DNA from: Puniceicoccales bacterium Verruco_02
Lineage (GTDB): Bacteria > Verrucomicrobiota > Verrucomicrobiia > Opitutales > Oceanipulchritudinaceae
NCBI GenBank assembly: GCA_001604585.1
Contig: LVBW01000024.1
Location: 1-64,000, forward strand
Reading direction: 5' to 3'
DNA length: 64,000 nucleotides
Part shown: positions 20,415-29,843 of the stretch, one piece after another
Layout of the letters: the number at the start of each line of letters is the position of its first letter
Position numbering within the stretch: position 1 is the first letter of the stretch
The notes under the pieces: generated by a model
The model's input: the letters and a program-made list of their open reading frames with translations, nothing else
What the model was told of the DNA's origin: nothing
The model's database searches: none
Position numbers and translations under genes: made by a program

Positions 20415-21677
20415 ATGCACGAAACCGACAACGAAAGCCTAAAGCCCGCCGCGGCATATCTGGTGGGCGTTTGTGAATACGGGATGGAAGACGATCCCGA
20501 TGCCTTGCTCGACGAGCTTGGCGAACTGGTGGCCACTATCGGCATACCGACGGGAGGGCGGGAAATAGTGCGCATTCGCGAGGCACATCCGCGCTTTCTT
20601 GTGGGCAGCGGCAAGGCGGAGCAGATTCGCGACCGCGCCCTAGCCCTTGGCTGCGAGATTATCGTTTTCGACGTATCTCTTGCCCCGGCCCAGCAGCGCA
20701 ACTGGGAAGAGCTGTGCGGGATGAGTGTCATTGACCGCCAGGAGGTGATTCTGGACATATTCGCCTCGCGGGCGCGAACGAAAGAGGCCGTGCTACAAGT
20801 GGAGCTGGCGCGGGCCGAATATATGCTCCCGCGGCTGCGCGGCGCATGGGGACACCTCAACAGGCAGCGCGGCGGCGGCGGCGTCACCCAGCGCGGCGAG
20901 GGCGAGGCGCAGAGCGAGCTGGACGCCCGCATGACGCGCGAGCGCATAGCAAAGCTGAAGCTGGAGCTGGAGGCCGTGAAGAGGCACCGCCAGGTGCAGC
21001 GCAAGCGGCGAGAAAGGGTGCCCCTGCCAACGGCTGCCATAGTGGGCTACACCAACGCCGGCAAGAGCAGCCTGCTGAACGTGCTTACCGGGGCCTCGGT
21101 CCATGCCGAGGACGCGCTGTTCGCCACGCTGGACCCGACAACGCGTCAGCTTCTTCTGCCGGGCGGGGGCAAGTTACTACTTACAGACACGGTGGGCTTT
21201 GTGCGCCGCCTGCCACACCGCCTTGTCGAGGCGTTCAAGGCGACACTGGAGGAGGCCGTGGTCGCGGATTTTCTCATCCATGTGCTCGACTGCTCAAGTC
21301 CCGACATGGAGCGGCACCGCGAGACTACTCTGGAGGTGCTGCGCGAGCTTGGCGCCGAGGACAAGACCATCATCACCGTCTTCAACAAGGCGGACCTGCT
21401 GGAGGGACATGGCCTTATCGAACGTTCCGACGGGGCCATATACGCGAGCACTCGCACGGGCCAAGGCATGTATGTGTTGCGCGAAAAGCTTGCCGAACTG
21501 GCCGAGGCTGCCCTGTCCGCCAGCGAGCTGCTTATTCCGCACAATCGCTACGATGTGATCAGCGCCCTGCACAGCGCGGGGTGCGTAAAGACGAGCGAGG
21601 TGCGCGATGAGGGCGTAATGCTATCCTGCAACCTGCCGCAAAGGCTGAGGCATCTGGAAATGCAGTTCAGGGCGTAG
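20415..21677 (+). CDS. hflX: GTPase HflX
   Basis: GSGKAEQIRD, QRNWEELCGMSVIDRQEVILDIFASRARTKEAVLQVELA, GYTNAGKSSLLNVLTG. Confidence 0.95.
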   Translation: MHETDNESLKPAAAYLVGVCEYGMEDDPDALLDELGELVATIGIPTGGREIVRIREAHPRFLVGSGKAEQIRDRALALGCEIIVFDVSLAPAQQRNWEELCGMSVIDRQEVILDIFASRARTKEAVLQVELARAEYMLPRLRGAWGHLNRQRGGGGVTQRGEGEAQSELDARMTRERIAKLKLELEAVKRHRQVQRKRRERVPLPTAAIVGYTNAGKSSLLNVLTGASVHAEDALFATLDPTTRQLLLPGGGKLLLTDTVGFVRRLPHRLVEAFKATLEEAVVADFLIHVLDCSSPDMERHRETTLEVLRELGAEDKTIITVFNKADLLEGHGLIERSDGAIYASTRTGQGMYVLREKLAELAEAALSASELLIPHNRYDVISALHSAGCVKTSEVRDEGVMLSCNLPQRLRHLEMQFRA

Positions 21678-21753
21678 TGAGGGGGAGACCGCCTGTCCAG
21701 ATTCCGCTGAACGGTCTATGCCGGACCTGAAGACTTCCGCTATCAGGTCTGCC

Positions 21754-22665
21754 CTATTCCAGTTCCATCTGGCTTGCTTGAGAGAGCTGATTGACGATAC
21801 GGCGGAAAAGGGATGCTTCCATCGGCAGGCTATCGGGACGAAAGACCTGTGTTCGGACAAGCTTTGGGTTGATAACCTTTACTGCTCCCCGCCCCGTTGT
21901 TTTCACAAACCAGCCCGGCAATGCCAACATTGGGACCACATCCACCTTGTCGCCAACCTGTTTTGTCAGCCAGTTTGCGAGGAATGTGGCATTGCGCTGC
22001 GCCTGCGCCAAGGCTCCCATGCCTCCCATGCCATTTGGAAGTAATAACGAACTGCCGTTGTATTCAATCTGATGCATTACCTTTCCGCTATGGCGTTCCA
22101 CTGGTTTGCGCCATGTCTTGGTTTCGACTGCAAATACAGCGCAGGAACTCACGATGACATGGTCGATATTAAAGCCGTCGAACTGGAGGTCGTGAAACAC
22201 ACGACAGCCCTCGGGCATAAGTTCATCAGTCAGTATCTGGCCTACGAAACGCTCTCCCGCAAACCCAAGTTTGTAACAGCGGTAACGCCAGCTCAGGCGG
22301 AACAACTTCACGCCGGCATACGACTGACAAACAGCGGAAAATGGGAATATCAACAAGAGCAACAAATCTCTGAGGTATGTGTTGCCTATTGTCAGAAGTC
22401 CCTGCCCGGCGAAAAGAACGAGAAACACGGACGGAATCATAATGAGCATGGTGTCCGTTATCTTGTCCCATATTCGGTCCATTTCCTTGCGGGTGGATTC
22501 CCCACTTGGCCGCAGGCACTTTTCCCTTATTGGATGAACCTTTTGCAACTTCTGGCGCCGGAAATAGGCACCAGTGATGAGCACAGGTGCCGCGAATATC
22601 CCGATGCCAACAGCGATGCTTGTCCAGTAGGTCAAGTCCATGCCTACATTGTATGCAAGCAACAA
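21754..22665 (-). CDS. NERD (nuclease-related) domain membrane protein
   Basis: GERFVGQILTDELMPEGCRVFHDLQFDGFNIDHVIVSSCAVFAVETKTW; two N-terminal TM segments. Confidence 0.8.
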   Translation of the reverse strand: MLLAYNVGMDLTYWTSIAVGIGIFAAPVLITGAYFRRQKLQKVHPIREKCLRPSGESTRKEMDRIWDKITDTMLIMIPSVFLVLFAGQGLLTIGNTYLRDLLLLLIFPFSAVCQSYAGVKLFRLSWRYRCYKLGFAGERFVGQILTDELMPEGCRVFHDLQFDGFNIDHVIVSSCAVFAVETKTWRKPVERHSGKVMHQIEYNGSSLLLPNGMGGMGALAQAQRNATFLANWLTKQVGDKVDVVPMLALPGWFVKTTGRGAVKVINPKLVRTQVFRPDSLPMEASLFRRIVNQLSQASQMELE

Positions 22666-22733
22666 AAGGAAGCATCAAGCTGTCAAACGCAACCGCATAA
22701 GATTGGCATTCTGTTTACTATTAGCCCCCTCCC

Positions 22734-23534
22734 CTACACCGCCACCTTGGCCTTGATAGACGGGTGGGGGTTGTAGTTGTCCAGTTTGAAGTCCTCGTAT
22801 TGGAAGCCGAAAATGTCCCTTACCTCCTGGTTTATGCGCATCGTCGGCAAGGCTCTTGGCTCCCTTGTCAGTTGCAGCTTTGCCTGCTCGACGTGGTTTG
22901 TGTACAGGTGCAGGTCGCCGAAAGTGTGGACAAAGTCGCCTGGCTTCAGCCCCGTAACCTGCGCCACCATCATCGTCAGCAGCGCATAGCTGGCGATGTT
23001 GAAAGGAACGCCAAGGAAAATGTCCGCGCTGCGCTGGTAGAGCTGGCAGGACAGCTCCCCGGCCTCCACATCCACGTAAAACTGGAAAAAGGCATGGCAG
23101 GGCGGCAGCTTCATGCTCGGCACCTCTGCCGGGTTCCACGCGCTGACAATCATTCGGCGGCTTGTCGGGTTATGGAGAATTTGATCAATGACTTCCGCAA
23201 TCTGGTTGATACGCGTGCCGTCGCCCCTTGGCCAACCCGTCCACTGCGCCCCGTACACCGGACCAAGCTCGCCCTCGGCGTCCGCCCACTCGTCCCAGAT
23301 CGTCACCCCGTGTTCCTGTAGCCAGCGCACGTTCGTCTCCCCGCGCAGAAACCAGAGCAGTTCGTAAATGATGCTCTTCAGGTGCACCTTTTTCGTTGTA
23401 AGTAGCGGAAAGCCTTCGCGAAGGTCAAAGCGCGACTGTGCGCCAAACACCGAATAGGTGCCCGTGCCAGTGCGGTCTCCGCGCAGCCTGCCGCTGTCCA
23501 TTACGTACTTAAGAAGGTCGAGATACTGCTTCAT
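22734..23534 (-). CDS. thyA: Thymidylate synthase
   Basis: [60 protein letters not shown]. Confidence 0.98.
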   Translation of the reverse strand: MKQYLDLLKYVMDSGRLRGDRTGTGTYSVFGAQSRFDLREGFPLLTTKKVHLKSIIYELLWFLRGETNVRWLQEHGVTIWDEWADAEGELGPVYGAQWTGWPRGDGTRINQIAEVIDQILHNPTSRRMIVSAWNPAEVPSMKLPPCHAFFQFYVDVEAGELSCQLYQRSADIFLGVPFNIASYALLTMMVAQVTGLKPGDFVHTFGDLHLYTNHVEQAKLQLTREPRALPTMRINQEVRDIFGFQYEDFKLDNYNPHPSIKAKVAV

Positions 23535-23567
23535 TAAAAAATAAGGTAAGGCTGTTCTAGTTGGCCT

Positions 23568-24386
23568 CTACTGCATGGCGGCCTTTTCCGCTCTTAGCTC
23601 TATCTTTCTTGTGTAGGCCGTGTTGCCGGGGGGCGGGCTAAGCTTGCCCAGCGCGCGCACGGCGGCCAGCGCGGCATTGTCGAAGGCGGCGTCGCCGGAG
23701 TTGGTAACAAGGCGCACTGCGGACACCGTGCCATCGGCCCCGATGCGAAACTCCACCCATGCGCTGCGCCCGTCCGCAGCCCCGGCCGGCACACGGAAGT
23801 TCTTGTCTATCAATGCGCGCACCCACTGGAAATAGTCAAAGAGCTGCCCCTGCTGGTCGATGGACATCGAAGAGACCTTGTCGCTGTCCTCTTTGGAAAG
23901 ATTAGCGCGCAGGTCGCGGAGGACGGAAGCGGAATCGAGCTTGGGCGTTGCAACGGGCTTGGCTGGCGTCGGCTTTGCCGGGGCCTGCTGCACCTTTGGC
24001 GGCAGCTTGTTCTGCTTTGCAAAGGTCTTGTAATCAATAAGCTCCGGCTTCTTTTCCGGCGTAGGCTTCGCTTCCTTCGCAGGCTCGGGCTTTGGCTGGG
24101 GTTTTGCCACGGGCTGCGGCTCGGGCTTGGGCGGAGTTATTTCCCGCTTGTCCAGAGCGGGCAGGCTGGGCATTTGCGGAGCCGGGGCCTCCTGCTTTGG
24201 GGCGGCGTTGCGCGGCTCAGGATTTTCCACCGGCGGCCCGCCGACAAGCTCCATGACATGCGGCGGCTTCTCAACGCGGTGGAATGCCATGTTGAGCAGC
24301 ATCCAGACAAGCACCGCCCCGACCGCTCCGCCGTGAAGCAGGAGCGACCAGCGAAAGGCCCGCCCGGTATTTGTGTCGCCGCTCAT
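23568..24386 (-). CDS. tonB: TonB-family energy transducer
   Basis: Single N-terminal TM, Pro/Lys/Glu-rich linker, TonB C-terminal domain (RIGADGTVSAVRLVTNSGDAAFDNAALAAVRALGKLSPPP). Confidence 0.85.
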   Translation of the reverse strand: MSGDTNTGRAFRWSLLLHGGAVGAVLVWMLLNMAFHRVEKPPHVMELVGGPPVENPEPRNAAPKQEAPAPQMPSLPALDKREITPPKPEPQPVAKPQPKPEPAKEAKPTPEKKPELIDYKTFAKQNKLPPKVQQAPAKPTPAKPVATPKLDSASVLRDLRANLSKEDSDKVSSMSIDQQGQLFDYFQWVRALIDKNFRVPAGAADGRSAWVEFRIGADGTVSAVRLVTNSGDAAFDNAALAAVRALGKLSPPPGNTAYTRKIELRAEKAAMQ

Positions 24387-24413
24387 TAGAGAAATTGTGC
24401 CCCTTTCCCGGCC

Positions 24414-24839
24414 TTACCTCTTTCCTCCCGCCTGTGTGTTTATGTTGAGTTTATGCAGACCCGCCTTCTGTATGAGATCTATGACGTCTATCACCGCCTG
24501 ATATTGCAGGCTGCGGTCCGCACTTAGCGAAATTACCGGAGCCTCCGGCAGAGACGCTGCATCGGCAAGCAGCCTGCGCAGCTCCTCGCGTTCGACTGGA
24601 ATATCGCCCCATAGTATACCGCCGTCGGCGCGGATACTGATGTATTCCATCTTCAGCTCCTCCTTGGCCGCCTGCCGCTTGGGACTTTCCACGGGCAGAT
24701 CCACCTTGATAGTCTGCTCAAGAAGCGGGGTGCTGATCATGAACACGATGAGCAGCGAAAAGGCCAGGTCGATGAGCGGCGACATGTCTATGGCCGATAG
24801 CGCGGAGAGCCGTTCGCGCCTGTGGAAGGAGCGGGCCAT
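24414..24839 (-). CDS. exbD: Biopolymer transport protein ExbD/TolR
   Basis: IDMSPLIDLAFSLLIVFMISTPLLEQTIKVDLP. Confidence 0.92.
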   Translation of the reverse strand: MARSFHRRERLSALSAIDMSPLIDLAFSLLIVFMISTPLLEQTIKVDLPVESPKRQAAKEELKMEYISIRADGGILWGDIPVEREELRRLLADAASLPEAPVISLSADRSLQYQAVIDVIDLIQKAGLHKLNINTQAGGKR

Positions 24840-25508
24840 CTAGCGCGCCCTCCCTTCTCCGGCGCGCTCCTCCAGCTCGAAGCGGTCTGCAAGAATGCTG
24901 GCAAAGTTCTCCAGCTCGGTGACCATTATCTTGGTCTGCGATAGCAGATAGTTGTAACCGAACACCGACGGAATGGCCACCAGAAGCCCGGCGACCGTGG
25001 TCAGCAGCGCGCCCGACACGCCCGGAGCCAGCATCTGGATTGTGGCCGTCTGCTCGGTGGCTATCGCGCCAAAAGCATCCATGACGCCCCACACCGTGCC
25101 CAAGAGTCCGAAAAATGGCGCGCCGGTCACTATCGAGGCAAGCCACACCATCTTGCCCTCGTAACCCATCACGCATTCGCCCACGCTGCGCTGTATGGCG
25201 TTCTCCACCATGCCAATGCGCAGCTCGCTCGAGCCTCCCTCCGTGCGCCCCCAGGCCTCGATGGCCTCCCTCGTAAGCGAGGCATAGGCTCCGGGGTAGT
25301 CCTTCTGCGCGGCACGTATCGTGCCTAGCTGGGCAAGATAGCGTTCGTAGCGCGTGTTGAGGTCGCGCATCTTCTTCAGCTCATGGTATTTGCCCAGCAT
25401 CACAGTCCATGCAAGGACGCTGAACGCGATAAGGAGTATGACGATGAGCTGTCCGGCCAGATTGGAATCGCCAAAGGCCGTGAAAACGCTGCCAAATACG
25501 GGTGTCAT
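24840..25508 (-). CDS. exbB: MotA/TolQ/ExbB proton channel
   Basis: WLASIVTGAPFFGLLGTVWGVMDAFGAIATEQTATIQMLAPGVSGALLTTVAGLLVAIPSVFGYN; internal start MTPVFGSVF. Confidence 0.92.
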   Translation of the reverse strand: MTPVFGSVFTAFGDSNLAGQLIVILLIAFSVLAWTVMLGKYHELKKMRDLNTRYERYLAQLGTIRAAQKDYPGAYASLTREAIEAWGRTEGGSSELRIGMVENAIQRSVGECVMGYEGKMVWLASIVTGAPFFGLLGTVWGVMDAFGAIATEQTATIQMLAPGVSGALLTTVAGLLVAIPSVFGYNYLLSQTKIMVTELENFASILADRFELEERAGEGRAR

Positions 25509-25714
25509 CTGCTGCTCTTGGAGAGGGTAAAAGGAATTGGACGAAGCATATACCGGGCGGTTCCTGAGCAGCAAAAAAAATCGGGGCATTCTTTCATGAT
25601 TGCCCGATGGGCGGCATTTGCGTGCCTCCGGGGTCTTTTGCAGGCTCGCCAAGCGGGCTGCGTCTTCTCAAGCTTGTATTTTTGCAGTCGATTTGGGGTA
25701 AAGGGGGAGTACAC

Positions 25715-26386
25715 ATGTTCGAGAGAGGAATTCGCCTGTTCTTTCAGGCATTGAAGACAAACTGGCTGCCCGCGATCGGCATCTGGGCAATGGGGAGCCT
25801 CATTGTTTATGGATATTACAAAGGCGGCATCGTACTCGACGCCTCGGAGCACGTTCTTGCGCTACGCGAGGACCTCGGACTACTTTACCCTGTCCTATCC
25901 ATGATGCTTTTCGGGGCCTTTCTGCCCTCGCTGACTCAGATTCTTCTCCTGCCCTCCTCGCGGGCCTCGGTGCTGCGCCGCCTGCCCTATCTACTTCCCT
26001 TCTGGGCGGAAAAGGGGCTGGAAGTGGAGCTGTTCTATTACAGCCAGTCCCTGCTGTTCGGCAGCGAGCCGACATTGCCCGTCATCATAGGTAAGGTCTT
26101 TGTTGACCAGTTCATATACACGACCACCTGGGGAGCGATAAGCACGGTAATCTACCTTCGCTGGATGGCTAGGCGCATCGGCGACATCCCGGCGGACACC
26201 GCCATTGCCCCGAACAACTGGTACAGCCGGGTGGTCTTCCCCGTGATAGTGGCCAACTGGGCGCTGTGGATACCGGCCGTGACCTTGGTGTATCTCTTGC
26301 CCACCCCTCTGCAACTGCCCTTGGCCAACATGATACTGTGGCTATGGTCGCTGATGCTCATATTCATAAGTAAGCACGACGGCTAG
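25715..26386 (+). CDS. Mpv17/PMP22-like integral membrane protein (tentative)
   Basis: KVFVDQFIYTTTWG ... WYSRVVFPVIVANWALWIPAVTLVYLLPTPLQLPLANMILWLWSLMLIF resembles the Mpv17 C-terminal motif. Confidence 0.5.
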   Translation: MFERGIRLFFQALKTNWLPAIGIWAMGSLIVYGYYKGGIVLDASEHVLALREDLGLLYPVLSMMLFGAFLPSLTQILLLPSSRASVLRRLPYLLPFWAEKGLEVELFYYSQSLLFGSEPTLPVIIGKVFVDQFIYTTTWGAISTVIYLRWMARRIGDIPADTAIAPNNWYSRVVFPVIVANWALWIPAVTLVYLLPTPLQLPLANMILWLWSLMLIFISKHDG

Positions 26387-26416
26387 GGCGCCGGGCCGAA
26401 AGCAGCAAAGGCGCCG

Positions 26417-26875
26417 CTATCGCGCTATGTCGTTCTGGCACAGCACCCTGAAGCCGTGCGCAAAGAGTACCTGCGAGGCTAGGTCCATGTCGTCCACGCT
26501 CATTACAAGGCCACACTTGCCCCGCGGACGCATCAGGAAGGGATACATGTAGAAGATGTTAAGCTCCGCCTCGGTCATGGCCGCGCAGAGGTGCGAGATT
26601 TGCAACTCGCTGTCGATCTCCACGGCGAACACGCGGTGCTCGCAGAAGGGGAAGCCGCAGTCTTCGAGAACGCGGCGGACCTGCTCGGGGTAGTTCACGA
26701 TTATGCGGAAAAGACCCGCCTCGTGCGTATCCACCGTGCAGATGGCCGCCACGTGCACCCCGTTGGACCCCAGAACCTGCATCAGCTCGTTGAGCTTGCC
26801 TATCTTGTTGGTCATGAACACGGAGAACTGGATAACCGGCTCGAATCGCTGTGAGGGGGCTATGTCCATGTTCAC
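26417..26875 (-). CDS. ACT domain-containing protein
   Basis: QFSVFMTNKIGKLNELMQVLGSNGVHVAAICTVDTHEAGLFRIIVN tandem ACT-like fold. Confidence 0.75.
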   Translation of the reverse strand: MNMDIAPSQRFEPVIQFSVFMTNKIGKLNELMQVLGSNGVHVAAICTVDTHEAGLFRIIVNYPEQVRRVLEDCGFPFCEHRVFAVEIDSELQISHLCAAMTEAELNIFYMYPFLMRPRGKCGLVMSVDDMDLASQVLFAHGFRVLCQNDIAR

Positions 26876-26937
26876 GAAAAGTTAAGCGTTCATACTGCCC
26901 TGCTGGATGCCGCCGGGAAGTTGGCAGCCATTGGGGC

Positions 26938-27318
26938 CTACACAATGGCCGAATATGCCTCGCCGCCGAGGAGGGAAGCGACCTGTTCGGGCGCGGAAAG
27001 GCGCACCTTCACAAGCCAGCCCTGCCCATAAGGATCGCTGTTGACCAGATCCGGGCTGTCGGCAAGGGCCTCGTTGACGGCAACAACCTCGCCGGACACA
27101 GGCATGTATACGTCGCTGGCCGCCTTGACCGACTCCACTACGCCGAGCGAGTCCCCCGCGGCAAGGCTTGCGCCTACCTGGGGCAGCTCGACAAATGTGA
27201 CATCGCCCAGCGAATTCTGCGCGTAGTCGGTGATACCGATGGTGGCGGTGCCTTCATCGCTAGCGCGCAGCCATTCGTGATCCTTGGTGTACTTCAGCTC
27301 GGAAGGTACCTGACTCAT
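26938..27318 (-). CDS. gcvH: Glycine cleavage system H protein
   Basis: [49 protein letters not shown] (lipoyl Lys). Confidence 0.95.
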   Translation of the reverse strand: MSQVPSELKYTKDHEWLRASDEGTATIGITDYAQNSLGDVTFVELPQVGASLAAGDSLGVVESVKAASDVYMPVSGEVVAVNEALADSPDLVNSDPYGQGWLVKVRLSAPEQVASLLGGEAYSAIV

Positions 27319-27507
27319 ATGGGCTATCAGCAAACCCCAATTGAGCCGCGGAAGAAAGGAAAAAGTGTCCGGCGTGGAAATATGAATTAAGGAAGCTGTA
27401 CAGTGAACGCGCGAAGGCGGCACGGCGGAGCCTAGCTAGAGAATCAGCTACTGGCAAGCTGGCGAACCAAGCGATGACAAGCACGCCGAATCCCATGGAA
27501 AAAATAA

Positions 27508-27592
27508 TGGTGCCCGGAACAGGGGTCGAACCTGCACTCCTTGCGGAACTGGATCCTAAGTCCAGCGCGTCTGCCAATTCCGCCATCCGGGC
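27508..27592 (-). tRNA. tRNA-Leu (anticodon TAG)
   Basis: Reverse strand GCCCGGA...CTTAGGA anticodon loop...GGTTCGACCCC...TCCGGGCACCA with a long variable arm. Confidence 0.93.
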
Positions 27593-27881
27593 AGATGTTG
27601 AATATCCGCCGCCACTTGCCAAGCAAGGCGGCTCTACCAAGCATCGGGCACCTACTATGCGATGGCTTGGCGCGGCGGCAAGCAAATCAATCGACCATTG
27701 CATGAGCCGGGCAAATATACCTCGCCTTTTCCACATACCTGCGCCCCCTGCTCATTCGGGAGAATACTGCCGCTTTGCGGTTGCGAAAGTCCCCTCTTGC
27801 TGTATGCTCCTGCCCTTTGTCCGGTGCCCTTCAACTGCGGACCGGACCCATTAGAGCGTACTAATCAAGACAGGCAACGAC

Positions 27882-29432
27882 GTGGCACTCACTCCTTTCA
27901 ACGGCAGGATCATCGCCGACTGCGGCATCAGCTTCGGAGACGAAGGCAAGGGCCGCCTCATACCCGAAATCATCGCCGAGCTGAAGGAATGCACCGGCGT
28001 TGGCTGCCCCGTGGAGATGGTGCTGAAGGTTAACGGCGGGGCAAATTCCGGCCACACCTGCGGCGGGCTGAAGCTGAACCTTTTCCCGGCCGGTGTTGTA
28101 AGCGAAGAGGTGCCCTGCCTTGGCATTGGCGCAGGCGTTGTGGCGGACCCGCGCAAGTTCATCTGGGAGGCCGCGTATATCGAGGCCAACGGCTTCAGCG
28201 TCATGCCCCGCCTGCTCATCGACGAAAAGACGATGCTCTCGGACGTTTCGCACCGTATGCTGGATCTAGCCTGGGAGCATTACAGGGTAAACGTCATGGG
28301 CGAGGTGTCTCGCGGCAGCACGGGCAGAGGCATATCGCCAGCCTATTGCGACGAGACGGCCCATCTTCAGATTTTCTACTACGAGCTGCTTGGCGAGAGG
28401 GCCGTCTTTGCACGGCGCATGAAGTCCCGCCTCGAAAGAGCCGCCGCCACCATTCGCTGCGTCTGCGAGGTGGACGAAGAGAAGTGGAACAGCTTCTTCG
28501 ATGTCCTTACAGCCGCAGAGCTTCGTGCCAACGCCGGGCTAGTGGAGTCGGGCCGCTTCCCGCGCGAGGAGTTCGACTTTGGCCGCTTCCGCGGGGCGGA
28601 GCCTTTCAGCTTCGACGTGGAGGCAGTGGTAGAGGCTTACTGGAGCGCCGGGCAACAGCTGCGCGCCAACATTGGCGACCTGCGCGAGCGGGTCCTCTCC
28701 GTCTTGGACAGGGGCCGCTTCATAGTTGCGGAATTCGGCCAGAGCTTCTGGCTGGACAAGCGCTTCGGCTTCACGCGCAGCCTTACTGCGTCGCACACCT
28801 GCGCGCAGGAGTTTTTCAACAGCGCCTGTGTGCCGCTCTGCCCCCTGCACGTGGTGGGCGTTGCCAAGGCCTACGACACCAAGGTGGGTAACCACGCCTT
28901 CATAACCCAGATGGCCGACGAGCACCCGCTAACGCGCAAGCTCAAGGAGCTGGAATACGGCACCTCCACTGGCCGCCAGCGCATGGTGGGCTGGTACGAC
29001 GCGGTGGAAAAGGGCGACGCACTGCGCTACGCCGGTTACGACGACATGATGATAAACAAGCTCGACGCGCTGAGCTATTCCGGCGACTGGAACGGAGGCG
29101 AGCTACTAATCTGCACCCACTATATCGACACCGACGGCAAGCCCGTGTACCACGTCCCGCGCAACGGGGCTGTGCAGGAACGCCTGCGCCCTAGCTACAT
29201 CCAACTTCCCGGCTGGAGCGAGGACATCAGCGGGGTGCGCAGCTTTGCAGAGCTGCCCGCCAATGCCCGCCGCTACATCGCGGCCATGGTCAAGACGACC
29301 CTCGAAGCCGCATACCGCGGCCGCCAGCTTCCCGGCTGCCTGCCCAACCTGCGCTACGTGGGCGTTGGCCCCCTGCCAAGCCAGATTATCCGCGACATAC
29401 CCGAGACGCCAGAGCTACTGAAGCTGGCCTAG
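27882..29432 (+). CDS. Divergent adenylosuccinate synthetase-like protein
   Basis: GISFGDEGKGRL, VNGGANSGHT, GSTGRGISPAY, STGRQRMVGWYD, NKLDALSYSG; longer than typical PurA. Confidence 0.8.
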   Translation: MALTPFNGRIIADCGISFGDEGKGRLIPEIIAELKECTGVGCPVEMVLKVNGGANSGHTCGGLKLNLFPAGVVSEEVPCLGIGAGVVADPRKFIWEAAYIEANGFSVMPRLLIDEKTMLSDVSHRMLDLAWEHYRVNVMGEVSRGSTGRGISPAYCDETAHLQIFYYELLGERAVFARRMKSRLERAAATIRCVCEVDEEKWNSFFDVLTAAELRANAGLVESGRFPREEFDFGRFRGAEPFSFDVEAVVEAYWSAGQQLRANIGDLRERVLSVLDRGRFIVAEFGQSFWLDKRFGFTRSLTASHTCAQEFFNSACVPLCPLHVVGVAKAYDTKVGNHAFITQMADEHPLTRKLKELEYGTSTGRQRMVGWYDAVEKGDALRYAGYDDMMINKLDALSYSGDWNGGELLICTHYIDTDGKPVYHVPRNGAVQERLRPSYIQLPGWSEDISGVRSFAELPANARRYIAAMVKTTLEAAYRGRQLPGCLPNLRYVGVGPLPSQIIRDIPETPELLKLA

Positions 29433-29843
29433 GCTTTCGCCGCTCAGTCCGCATGGCATACCCCTGTGGACAAGACGTGACGTCGCTGTTCTGTCAAATT
29501 GTCATCATTCTGTAAAAAGTGACTGACAAGCTGCGCCCAAGACACTTAACAGTGTAATTGCAGAATGCCGACCAGAGATTCCGCCTTGTTGCCGCTTGCG
29601 CAATACGAGGCTGACGATCTTGCCATGCTCTGCCAATATGTCACAGGTCCGGCGCAGCCCCTCCCGCTCCGGCCTTTCCGCAGTCCTGCTCCTTTCCCAA
29701 GCTCTTGCGACACATGCACTCTTGGTAAAGAAGCGCCCTTCAGTGCCTGTTCGCCGTTCCGATTCAAGAATGATTGAAATGCCGCCCTGCCTATTCAGCA
29801 CAATACCGGTGCTAGCAGGAATGCCACACATACTCATTCCCTG

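Noticed and set aside
27882-29432. Possible PurZ (2-aminoadenine/Z-genome) enzyme
   Set aside because: The catalytic Asp in GDEGKG is retained and there is no phage context nearby, so a PurA-like assignment is more cautious
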